Shown piece by piece: positions 10,427-18,001 of a stretch of 64,000 nt of DNA (positions are counted from its first letter, which is position 1; each line of letters starts with the position of its first letter). The notes under the pieces were generated by a model. It was not told the origin of the DNA and did no database searches. It saw only the letters and a list, made by a program, of their open reading frames with translations. Origin of the DNA: JADGHX01 sp963837755 (GTDB lineage: Bacteria > Pseudomonadota > Gammaproteobacteria > Steroidobacterales > Steroidobacteraceae); contig CAWIOP010000004.1 of assembly GCA_963837755.1 (NCBI GenBank), positions 717,237-781,236 of the forward strand. Direction: 5' to 3'. Both the position numbers and the translations under genes were made by a program.

Positions 10427-10800
10427 CGGCGTGGAAGCGTCGGTTCTGGTCCCGATCAAGGGCTTCCTGCAGTGGGCGCTCGGCACCTATCCGGACATCC
10501 AGCGGGCGCGCCTCGAGTTCGACAGGGCGGGCCGACGGCGCGACGAGCCGTAACGTTCGCGGGCAGTAACCTTCAGGTACCTTGATTCCGGCCCGCCGAT
10601 TGCACCACGATGCGCCGGTCCTCTCGTGGGACCCTACGAGCCATTGGCAATGGAGACACGCATGTTCGGGCGAAAGACAACTCGGGCCGCGATTCTTTTT
10701 GACGTTGGCGGCCGGGATTGTCGCGTCGGGGTGGATCGATCAAGCGTGAATCGTTGTCTGCGCGCATTGCGCCCGCACGCCAATAACGAGAACGCAGGGA
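10427..10800. other. 374-base stretch with only gene remnants
   Basis: Between the small ORF and folE2 there is a coding-like tail (VLVPIKGFLQWALGTYPDIQ at about 10443-10502), which may be the displaced 3' end of the upstream gene, and a short ATG frame at 10662 with a GGAGA ribosome site that runs into the folE2 terminus. No RNA gene, terminator or transposon end is recognisable. Confidence 0.4.
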
Positions 10801-11628
10801 TTACTCGTCCGTGTCTTTATCGCGCTCGATGAGCGCATACGCCGAGTGGTTGTGGATGGACTCGAAGTTCTCCGCTTCCACCACATACGCACCGATGCGC
10901 TCGTCATCGTTCAGGCGCTTCGCGACGTCCCGCACGAGGTCTTCCACGAACTTCGGGTTGTCGTACGCGCGTTCGGTCACGTATTTCTCATCGGGCCGCT
11001 TCAGGATTCCGTAGAGCTCGCAGGACGCTTCCGACTCGGCGACCCCGATGAGCTCTTCAATCCAGATGTGCTTGAGCAGCTTCGCCTTGATGGTGACGTG
11101 CGAGCGCTGGTTGTGCGCGCCGTACTCGGAAATCTTCCTGGAGCAGGGGCACAGGCTCGTCACCGGCACCACGACGCGAATCCACGTTTCCGCGTGGCCG
11201 TTCTCGTGCTCGCCGATGAGCGTGGCGCGGTAGTCCATCAGGCTTTCCACGCCCGACACGGGCGCCGTCTTCATGACGAAGAAGGGGAAGCTCATCTCGA
11301 TGTGGCCGGCGTCGGCCTCCAGGGCCCTGGTCATCTTCTCGAGCATCGCGCGGAACGACTCCACCGAGATCTCGCGCTCGCCATGGAGTATCTCCACGAA
11401 GCGCGACATGTGCGTGCCTTTGAAGTTGTGCGGCAGGTTCACGTACATGTTGAACGTGGCGATGGTGTGCTGCTGCCCTTCCGCGCGGTCCTTCACTTTT
11501 ACCGGGTGGCTGATGTCCTTGATGCCCACGCGGTTGATGGGGATGCGGCGCGTGTCGGCCCGGCCCTGCACGTCTTCCACGGCATCGGATGCGTGGCGGG
11601 TGGACTTGAGGGCGACGATTTCGGTCAT
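10801..11628 (-). CDS. folE2: GTP cyclohydrolase FolE2 (type IB)
   Basis: FolE2 makes 7,8-dihydroneopterin triphosphate from GTP, the first step of folate synthesis, and is the metal-flexible alternative to FolE. The 275-residue frame is intact. Signatures are INRVGIKDISHPV, GTHMSRFVEIL, the catalytic-cysteine segment SLCPCSRKISEYGAHNQRS and the C-terminal ENFESIHNHSAYALIE. In some bacteria folE2 is controlled by Zur, but I see no clear Zur palindrome in the 179 bases upstream. It is transcribed in the same direction as dxs and convergently with the serine proteinase patch. Confidence 0.95.
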   Translation of the reverse strand: MTEIVALKSTRHASDAVEDVQGRADTRRIPINRVGIKDISHPVKVKDRAEGQQHTIATFNMYVNLPHNFKGTHMSRFVEILHGEREISVESFRAMLEKMTRALEADAGHIEMSFPFFVMKTAPVSGVESLMDYRATLIGEHENGHAETWIRVVVPVTSLCPCSRKISEYGAHNQRSHVTIKAKLLKHIWIEELIGVAESEASCELYGILKRPDEKYVTERAYDNPKFVEDLVRDVAKRLNDDERIGAYVVEAENFESIHNHSAYALIERDKDTDE

Positions 11629-11807
11629 GGACGTGAGAGGCCTCGATTATGTCGGCCCGCCCCGGATGGCCCTGCGTGGCCCGGGCGGGCAGACGGTCAA
11701 TGTAGTGGCGGGGCCGGGAGCGTTCAACCTGCTTTCGAGGGAGGCTGTCCGCGGGCCTGCCACGAAGCTGCGTTTTCGTGCGAGGCCGGCCGCGGCGCGG
11801 GCGGCAG

Positions 11808-13709
11808 TCAGGCTTCGCGCGCGGCCCGGGGGCGGACCGGCTGCAGCGCCCACCAGCGCTCGACCGCCCCGGCGACGCTTGCGAAATCCAGGCCCGCGGC
11901 AGCCAGGCATTCTTCGCGGGAGCCGTGCTCGATGAACCGGTCGGGAATGCCGATGTGCATGAGGGGCATCGCGACGCTCTCGGCGGCGAGCAACTCGCCG
12001 ACGGCGGAGCCGGCGCCGCCCGCGACCACGTTCTCTTCGAGCGTGATGAGGGCGCGATGCCGGGAGGCGATCTTGAGCACCAGCGCCTCATCCAGCGGCT
12101 TCACGAACCGCATGTTCACCACGGTGGCGTCGAGCCGCTCCGCGATCTTCAGCGCGGAGTCGAGCAATGGGCCAAACGCGAGCAGCGCAAGCCCGCTGTG
12201 CCCTTCGCGCCGGATGTCGCCGCGGCCAATCGCAAGCGCCGACATTTCTTTCGATACGGCAGTGCCCGGCCCCGTGCCGCGCGCATAGCGCACGGCGGAG
12301 GGCCCGTTGAGCGTGCTCGCGGTGAAGAGCATTTGCCGGCACTCGTTTTCGTCTGCCGGCACCATCACAGTGAGGTTCGGAATGCAGCGCAGATATGAGA
12401 TGTCGTAGCTGCCCTGGTGCGTGGCGCCGTCGCCGCCGACGAGCCCGGCGCGGTCGATGGCGAACACCACCGGCAGCTTCTGCAGGGCGACGTCGTGAAT
12501 GAGCTGGTCGTACGCGCGCTGAAGGAACGTGGAGTAGATCGCCACCACGGGCTTCAGCCCTTCCACCGCGAGCCCGGCGGCGAAGGTAACGGCATGCTGT
12601 TCGGCGATGGCGACATCGAAGTAGCGGTCTGGAAAGCGTTTCGAGAACTCCACGAGGCCGGAGCCTTCGCGCATGGCGGGCGTGATGCCGATGATCCTGT
12701 CGTCCCGCTCGGCCATGTCGCACAGCCACTGGCCGAAGACCTGCGAGTACGTCGGCCCCGTGCTCTTTTCCTTGAAGATGGTGCCGCTCACCGGGTCGAA
12801 CGGGCCGGGGCCGTGCCACTTGATCGGGTCCGCCTCGGCGGGCGCATAGCCCTTGCCCTTGCGCGTGACCACGTGCAGGAACTGCGGGCCCTTCAGCTTG
12901 CGCAGGTTCCTGAGCGTGCCGACGAGCGCCTTCACGTCGTGCCCATCCATGGGGCCGATGTAGTTGAAGCCGAGCTCTTCGAACAGCGTGCCGGCGAGCA
13001 CCATGCCCTTCATGTGCTCTTCGGAACGGCGCGCCAGCTCCCACACCGTGGGCATGGCCCGCAGCACTTTCTTGCCGCCTTCGCGCAGGTGCGCGTACAC
13101 GCGGCCGGAGAGGGCACGGGCGAAGTAGTTGGAGAGCGCGCCCACGTTCTCCGAAATCGACATGTCGTTGTCGTTGAGAATGACCAGCAGGTCGTTCGGC
13201 AGCGACCCCGCGTGGTTCAGGGCTTCGAAGGCCATGCCGGCGGTGAGCGCGCCGTCCCCGATCACCGCGACCGCGCGATGTCTGGTGCCGAGGCGCGCGT
13301 TCGCCACGGCCATGCCCAGCGCCGCGCTGATGGAGGTGCTCGAGTGCCCCACGCCGAACGTGTCGTACTCGCTTTCGCTGCGGGTGGGGAAGGGCGCGAG
13401 CCCGCCCTTCTGCTTGATGGTGTGCAGCCGGTCGGCGCGGCCCGTGAGCACCTTGTGGGGATAGGCCTGGTGGCCCACGTCCCACACGATGCGATCGTCG
13501 GGCGTGTCGTAGACGTAGTGGAGTGCGATGGTCAGCTCGACGGTGCCGAGCCCGGCCGCGAAATGCCCGCCGCGCGTGGCGACGTTCTGGATGAGAAAGT
13601 CTCGCAACTCCGCCGCGAGTTGCGGAAGCTCGGAGACATTCAGTCGCTTGATGTCGCGTGGGGTTTCGATCCGCGCGAGTAGCGGATACTTGTCAGGCTG
13701 GCCGGCCAT
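11808..13709 (-). CDS. dxs: 1-deoxy-D-xylulose-5-phosphate synthase
   Basis: Dxs condenses pyruvate and glyceraldehyde 3-phosphate using thiamine diphosphate, the entry step of the MEP isoprenoid pathway. The frame is intact at 633 residues. Visible motifs are VGHQAYPHKVLTGR, GHSSTSISAALGMA, the ThDP/Mg segment GDGALTAGMAFEALNHAG, AIAEQHAVTFAAG and FAIDRAGLVGGDGATHQG. It is third in the xseB-ispA-dxs operon, 70 bases after ispA. Confidence 0.97.
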   Translation of the reverse strand: MAGQPDKYPLLARIETPRDIKRLNVSELPQLAAELRDFLIQNVATRGGHFAAGLGTVELTIALHYVYDTPDDRIVWDVGHQAYPHKVLTGRADRLHTIKQKGGLAPFPTRSESEYDTFGVGHSSTSISAALGMAVANARLGTRHRAVAVIGDGALTAGMAFEALNHAGSLPNDLLVILNDNDMSISENVGALSNYFARALSGRVYAHLREGGKKVLRAMPTVWELARRSEEHMKGMVLAGTLFEELGFNYIGPMDGHDVKALVGTLRNLRKLKGPQFLHVVTRKGKGYAPAEADPIKWHGPGPFDPVSGTIFKEKSTGPTYSQVFGQWLCDMAERDDRIIGITPAMREGSGLVEFSKRFPDRYFDVAIAEQHAVTFAAGLAVEGLKPVVAIYSTFLQRAYDQLIHDVALQKLPVVFAIDRAGLVGGDGATHQGSYDISYLRCIPNLTVMVPADENECRQMLFTASTLNGPSAVRYARGTGPGTAVSKEMSALAIGRGDIRREGHSGLALLAFGPLLDSALKIAERLDATVVNMRFVKPLDEALVLKIASRHRALITLEENVVAGGAGSAVGELLAAESVAMPLMHIGIPDRFIEHGSREECLAAAGLDFASVAGAVERWWALQPVRPRAAREA

Positions 13710-13779
13710 TGCGCGAAGTGTACACTGCGCGCCCGCCGGCCTCGCAGGTTCCCGCCACGCCCGGGTTTGTCAGCGGCGG

Positions 13780-14664
13780 CTACTGTGATCGGCTCACGAC
13801 GAAGTGCGCCAGCTCCGCGAGGGCGCCTGCATGCGGACCCAGCGGTTCCAGTGCGGCGATGGCGCCATCGCACAGCTCCTGCGCGCGGGCACGTGCAGAG
13901 GGCAGGCCGATGGTGCTGGGGTACGTCGGCTTGTTCCGCGCGATGTCCGCACCCGCGGATTTTCCGATGACCGCCGTCTCGCCTTCGATGTCGAGAATGT
14001 CGTCCTGAATCTGGAACGCAAGGCCGATGTCCGCGCCGAAGCGTTTCAGCGCATCGAGCTTCGGCCCGGCCTCCAGCCCGGCGGCCGTCGCGCCCAGCAG
14101 CACGCTGCACTGGATGAGCGCTCCCGTCTTGCGACGGTGCATGTTCTCGACGTCTTCGGCCGAGAGGCTTTGGCCCACGGAGGCAAGATCGATGGCCTGG
14201 CCACCCGCCATGCCGCTCGTGCCGCTCGCGTACGCGAGGATGCGGATCATCTCCAGCCGCGCGGTGGCACTCACATTGCCGCTGACGTCGTGGGCCAGCA
14301 CATCGAACGCCAATGCCTGCAGGGCATCGCCAACGAGTATCGCGGTGGCTTCATCGAACGCGCGATGGCACGTGGGCCGCCCGCGGCGAAGATCATCGTC
14401 GTCCATGGCGGGCAGGTCGTCATGCACCAGGCTGTACACATGCACCAGCTCGACCGCTGCCGCCGGCACATCGAGGTATTCCAGCGGCGCGCCCAGCGCC
14501 TCGCCGGTCGCATAAACAAGAATGGGCCGCAGGCGCTTGCCGCCGCCGAGCACGCTGTAACGCATGCCTTCCCGCAGCCGGACGGTGCCGGAGGCGGGCA
14601 GCGTGAGGCAGCGATCGAGCACCTGCTCGATGCGCGCCTGGTATCGCTCCAGCTTTTCTTTCAT
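13780..14664 (-). CDS. ispA: Farnesyl diphosphate synthase-type polyprenyl synthetase
   Basis: IspA extends dimethylallyl diphosphate to farnesyl diphosphate. The 294-residue product has both aspartate-rich motifs, HDDLPAMDDDDLRRGRPTCH (first) and AFQIQDDILDIEG (second), as well as GGKRLRPILVYATGEALG. The ATG overlaps the xseB stop (ATGA), showing tight coupling. Short-chain product specificity (farnesyl rather than geranylgeranyl) is inferred from context. Confidence 0.95.
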   Translation of the reverse strand: MKEKLERYQARIEQVLDRCLTLPASGTVRLREGMRYSVLGGGKRLRPILVYATGEALGAPLEYLDVPAAAVELVHVYSLVHDDLPAMDDDDLRRGRPTCHRAFDEATAILVGDALQALAFDVLAHDVSGNVSATARLEMIRILAYASGTSGMAGGQAIDLASVGQSLSAEDVENMHRRKTGALIQCSVLLGATAAGLEAGPKLDALKRFGADIGLAFQIQDDILDIEGETAVIGKSAGADIARNKPTYPSTIGLPSARARAQELCDGAIAALEPLGPHAGALAELAHFVVSRSQ

Positions 14665-14921
14665 TCGTCCGCGGCGGCAGGCGCCTCGTCGGCGCCCGCG
14701 AAGGGCTGCAGCTGCTCCTGGCCGCTCTTCTTGAGCAGAATCTCGACCTTCTGCTGGGCCGCCTTGAGGGAGGTCTGGCAGTGGCGGGTGAGCGCCACGC
14801 CGCGCTCGAAGGCCTTCAGGGCTTCATCGAGGGGCAGGTCGCCGCGCTCGAGGCGTTCAACGAGCTGCTCGAGCTCGGCGAGCGCCTGCTCGAAATCGGG
14901 TTCTTTCGCTGGGCTTGCCAA
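14661..14921 (-). CDS. xseB: Exodeoxyribonuclease VII small subunit
   Basis: XseB is the small helical subunit of exonuclease VII. The product contains FEQALAELEQLVERLERGDL, PLDEALKAFERGVALTRHC and LKAAQQKVEILL, the family core. I choose the TTG at 14921 (LASPAKEPDF), since AGGAG lies a few bases upstream and the result is 86 residues, a usual size; longer in-frame starts lack a ribosome site. The stop overlaps the ispA start. xseA is not in the window. Confidence 0.9.
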   Translation of the reverse strand: MASPAKEPDFEQALAELEQLVERLERGDLPLDEALKAFERGVALTRHCQTSLKAAQQKVEILLKKSGQEQLQPFAGADEAPAAADE

Positions 14922-15020
14922 TGGGGACTCCTGGAAGGGCGGCCACGTTATACAGGGCGCCACGCGAGGGTCAACGCAGGTTGACGGCCTGTGACGCGGG
15001 GCATAAAGTTTCGCCCCATC

Positions 15021-15035
15021 TTAGAACCAGTCTAA
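15021..15035. promoter_or_regulatory. Inverted repeat upstream of rubrerythrin
   Basis: TTAGA-ACCAG-TCTAA is a perfect 5-5-5 palindrome in the divergent gap between xseB and the rubrerythrin gene, about 105 bases before the latter's start. It is a candidate operator for a redox or iron regulator. The regulator is not known from sequence. Confidence 0.4.
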
Positions 15036-15139
15036 CGGGCGGCATATTCCCGTCCGGCTTGGGGAATTTCCGGACTAACGCGCTTCTGCCTGCGTTCATG
15101 ACGAGCACCGGTGCGAAGCTTAATCAGGAGTAAACGGCA

Positions 15140-15553
15140 GTGAATCTCAAAGGCAGCAAGACCGAAAAGAATCTGAAAGACGCCTTCGCCGGCGAATCCC
15201 AGGCAAATCGTCGTTACCTCTATTTCGCAGCCAAGGCTGACGTAGAAGGCTACAACGACGTGTCGGCCGTGTTCCGCTCCACCGCGGAAGGCGAAACCGG
15301 CCATGCGCATGGCCACCTCGAATACCTCGAGGCTGTTGGCGACCCGGCCACGGGCCTGCCCATCGGCGACACCAAGCTGAACCTCAAGGCGGCCATTGCC
15401 GGCGAGACGCACGAGTACACCGACATGTACCCGGGCATGGCCAAGTCGGCGCGCGAAGAAGGCTTCGCGGAAATCGCGGACTGGTTCGAGACGCTGGCGA
15501 AGGCCGAGCGCTCGCATGCCAACCGCTTCCAGAAGGCGCTGGACACGCTGTAA
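15140..15553 (+). CDS. Rubrerythrin-family ferritin-like protein
   Basis: A 137-residue di-iron four-helix protein. Helix motifs with the iron ligands are visible: AFAGESQANRRYLYFA, STAEGETGHAHGHLEYL, IAGETHEYTDMYPGMAKSAR and LAKAERSHANRF. It lacks the C-terminal rubredoxin Cys4 domain of classical rubrerythrin, so it is an erythrin-type protein expected to use peroxide as oxidant. The GTG at 15140 is preceded by AGGAG. It is followed by a terminator hairpin and then by the Fe-S protein and DUF3501 genes, an association that recurs in other proteobacteria. Confidence 0.92.
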   Translation: MNLKGSKTEKNLKDAFAGESQANRRYLYFAAKADVEGYNDVSAVFRSTAEGETGHAHGHLEYLEAVGDPATGLPIGDTKLNLKAAIAGETHEYTDMYPGMAKSAREEGFAEIADWFETLAKAERSHANRFQKALDTL

Positions 15554-15605
15554 GTCGGCCTGCGCATGCGCCTCGCCGCGTGCATTTGAGACGTGACTGT
15601 CCGGG

Positions 15606-15637
15606 AGCCCCGCCGGGAGCAATTTCGGCGGGGCTTT
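15606..15637 (+). terminator. Intrinsic terminator after rubrerythrin
   Basis: AGCCCCGCCG pairs with CGGCGGGGCT across a ten-base loop, and the stem ends in TTT. It lies about 50 bases after the rubrerythrin stop and before the Fe-S protein gene, so the rubrerythrin probably has a separate abundant transcript with some read-through. Confidence 0.7.
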
Positions 15638-15691
15638 CGGTTACGTCGTTCCACCTCGCGCGCAACCCAGCATTGAAAGGCAGCAGCCTGC

Positions 15692-17155
15692 ATGAGCTCA
15701 TCAGTTTCCGGCGGGCGTGAGGGCAGTCTCGGGGCTCCGACCCGGCATCCCATCGACTGGAAGAACCCGGCGTTCTACGACGAGGCGGCGCTCGAAAAAG
15801 AGCTCGCGCGCGTCTTCGACATCTGCCACGGATGCCGGCGCTGCTTCAGCCTGTGTAACTCGTTCCCGACACTGTTCGACGCCGTGGATGCCTCACCCAC
15901 CGGCGAGGTCGAGGGCGTCGACAAGAAGGTTTACTGGGAGGTCGTGGATCACTGTTACCTGTGTGACATGTGCTTCATGACAAAGTGTCCTTACGTTCCA
16001 CCGCACCCATGGAACGTGGACTTCCCGCATCTCATGCTGCGCGCGAAGGCCGTGCATGCGAAGAAGGAAGGCTCGAGCCTTCGGAACAAGGTGCTCGCGT
16101 CTACGGACATGGTGGGCGCCATTGCTGGCATTCCCGTCGTGGTTGAAGTGGTGAATGCAGTCAACAAGAGCTCCATGGGCCGCAAGCTGCTGGACAAGGC
16201 GCTCGGTGTGCACCCGGAAGCGCCGATTCCGAAATACCACTCGAACACCGCGCGCAAGCGGCTGAAAGATCGTATTGGCACCACGGCGCAAGCCACGAAG
16301 AGTGCGCCAGCGGGCGTCGTTGCGGCCCTGACTGCGCCGGCGGCTGCGATCGACGCGGCCTCGCCAGCAGCGTCCGCCGCCGAAGAAGCCACCCCGGCTG
16401 CCAAAACGGCGTCTGCCACGCGCGCCATCACCGGCCGCGTCGCGCTCTTCACCACCTGCTACGGCAACCGCAACGAACCCGACCTCGACGAAGACCTCGT
16501 CACCATCTTCGAGCACAACGGCATCGAAGTGCGCCTCGTGGCGAAGGAGCAGTGCTGTGGCATGCCCAAGCTCGAACTGGGTGACCTCGAAGCCGTGGCG
16601 CGCGCGAAGGAAGCGAACATCCCGCAGCTCATGCGCGTGATCGACGATGGCTACGACATCGTGGCGCCCATCCCCTCCTGCGTGCTCATGTTCAAGCAGG
16701 AACTGCCGCTCATGTTCCCCGACGACGCGGACGTGAAGACCGTGCGCTCCCGCATCTTCGACCCGTTCGAATACCTCATGCTTCGCCACCGCGCGGGGCT
16801 GCTGAAGACCGACTTCAAGCAGACCCTGGGCAAGGTGAGCTACCACGTGCCCTGCCACCTGCGCGTGCAGAACATCGGCCTCAAGACGCGCGACATTCTC
16901 AAGCTGGTGCCCGACACCACGGTGGACGTCATCGAGCGCTGCTCGGGCCACAACGGCACCTACGCGGTGAAGAAGGAATTCCGCGCGGCGTCCGTGAAGA
17001 TCGGCCGGCCAGTGATGACGCGCGTGGAAAACGCCCAGCCCGCCTACTACACCAGCGACTGCCCGATGGCGGGCCACCAGATCGAGAGCGGGCTGAAGGA
17101 TGCGAAGGAGCCCACGCACCCCCTCAAACTGCTGCGCATTGCCTATGGCCTTTGA
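15692..17155 (+). CDS. Heterodisulfide-reductase/GlpC-like Fe-S protein with CCG domains
   Basis: The 487-residue product starts with a ferredoxin-like domain carrying two cysteine clusters, CHGCRRCFSLC (about residues 48-58) and CYLCDMCFMTKC (about 89-100), for two [4Fe-4S] centres. An Ala/Ser/Thr/Pro linker (about 205-245) follows. The C-terminal half has CCG-type motifs, EQCCGMPKLELGD and VPCHLRVQNIGL with ERCSGHNG. These are shared with HdrD, GlpC and glycolate oxidase GlcF. No membrane segment is seen. A role in electron transfer to or from the neighbouring rubrerythrin is inference from conserved linkage. It precedes the DUF3501 gene by 85 bases. Confidence 0.88.
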   Translation: MSSSVSGGREGSLGAPTRHPIDWKNPAFYDEAALEKELARVFDICHGCRRCFSLCNSFPTLFDAVDASPTGEVEGVDKKVYWEVVDHCYLCDMCFMTKCPYVPPHPWNVDFPHLMLRAKAVHAKKEGSSLRNKVLASTDMVGAIAGIPVVVEVVNAVNKSSMGRKLLDKALGVHPEAPIPKYHSNTARKRLKDRIGTTAQATKSAPAGVVAALTAPAAAIDAASPAASAAEEATPAAKTASATRAITGRVALFTTCYGNRNEPDLDEDLVTIFEHNGIEVRLVAKEQCCGMPKLELGDLEAVARAKEANIPQLMRVIDDGYDIVAPIPSCVLMFKQELPLMFPDDADVKTVRSRIFDPFEYLMLRHRAGLLKTDFKQTLGKVSYHVPCHLRVQNIGLKTRDILKLVPDTTVDVIERCSGHNGTYAVKKEFRAASVKIGRPVMTRVENAQPAYYTSDCPMAGHQIESGLKDAKEPTHPLKLLRIAYGL

Positions 17156-17240
17156 ACTGACGAGGAACGACCTGCAATAACCGACGAGGCGGCGCCCGGC
17201 GCCGCGAAATCGGCCGGCCGCAATCGACGAGTCTCCCGAC

Positions 17241-17825
17241 ATGCAAAAGCTCAAGCCCAACGACCTCTACTCCCTGGAGCAGTATTCCCGCGACCGCCCC
17301 GCCATTCGCGCGAAGGTGATGGAGCACAAGCGCGTGCGGCAGGTCGCCGTGGGCCCGAACGCCATGTGGCTGTTCGAAGACCGCATCACCATTCAGTATC
17401 AGGTGCAGGAGATGCTGCGCGCCGAGCGCATCTTCGAGGCCGAAGGCATCGAGGACGAGCTGGGTGCCTACAACCCGCTCATCCCCGACGGCCACAACTG
17501 GAAGGTGACGCTGCTCATCGAGTTCCCGGATGAAAACGAACGCCGCGTGCAGCTCACGCACCTCAAGGGCGTGGAGGATCGCTGCTGGGTACAGGTGGCG
17601 GGTCACGACAAGGTGTTCGCCATTGCCGACGAAGACCTCGAGCGCGAGAACGACGAGAAGACCTCGTCAGTCCACTTCCTGCGCTTCGAGCTCACGCCCC
17701 CGATGATCACCAGCATGAAGGCCGGCGCCGCGCTCGCCGTGGGCGTCGACCACGACCACTACCGCCACGAGCTCAACCCGGTCCCGCCCGCAGTGCAAGC
17801 GTCGCTGAAGAGCGATTTGAGCTGA
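17241..17825 (+). CDS. DUF3501 family protein
   Basis: A 194-residue soluble protein of the uncharacterised DUF3501 family. It contains KLKPNDLYSLEQYSRDRP, VGPNAMWLFEDRITIQYQVQ, NPLIPDGHNWKVTLLIEF and VGVDHDHYRHEL near the end. There is no signal peptide, membrane segment or cysteine cluster, but the C-terminal His-rich DHDHYRHE could bind metal. It is consistently found beside the rubrerythrin and CCG-domain Fe-S genes; nothing more can be said about function from sequence. Confidence 0.85.
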   Translation: MQKLKPNDLYSLEQYSRDRPAIRAKVMEHKRVRQVAVGPNAMWLFEDRITIQYQVQEMLRAERIFEAEGIEDELGAYNPLIPDGHNWKVTLLIEFPDENERRVQLTHLKGVEDRCWVQVAGHDKVFAIADEDLERENDEKTSSVHFLRFELTPPMITSMKAGAALAVGVDHDHYRHELNPVPPAVQASLKSDLS

Positions 17826-18001
17826 GGGCACGTGAGACTCCGGGGCCAAGCCGCGTGCGATGACACCTCTCCACGCTTCTCGCTCGGGCCGTCGCCTGCG
17901 CACGCGCCCCTGCCCGAAAAGACCCTCTCTGCTATATTCCCGGCCCGCGCCTGACAGCGCGGACCTTCCGCTTGCTTCTTTTCGCACGAAACACTGAGTA
18001 A

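Noticed and set aside
10626..10832. A 68-codon plus-strand frame before folE2; dropping one T from the run near 10690 would give a small hydrophobic peptide (AAILLTLAAGIVASG).
   Set aside because: The as-read frame overlaps the folE2 end and matches nothing known; the corrected version rests on a guessed error.
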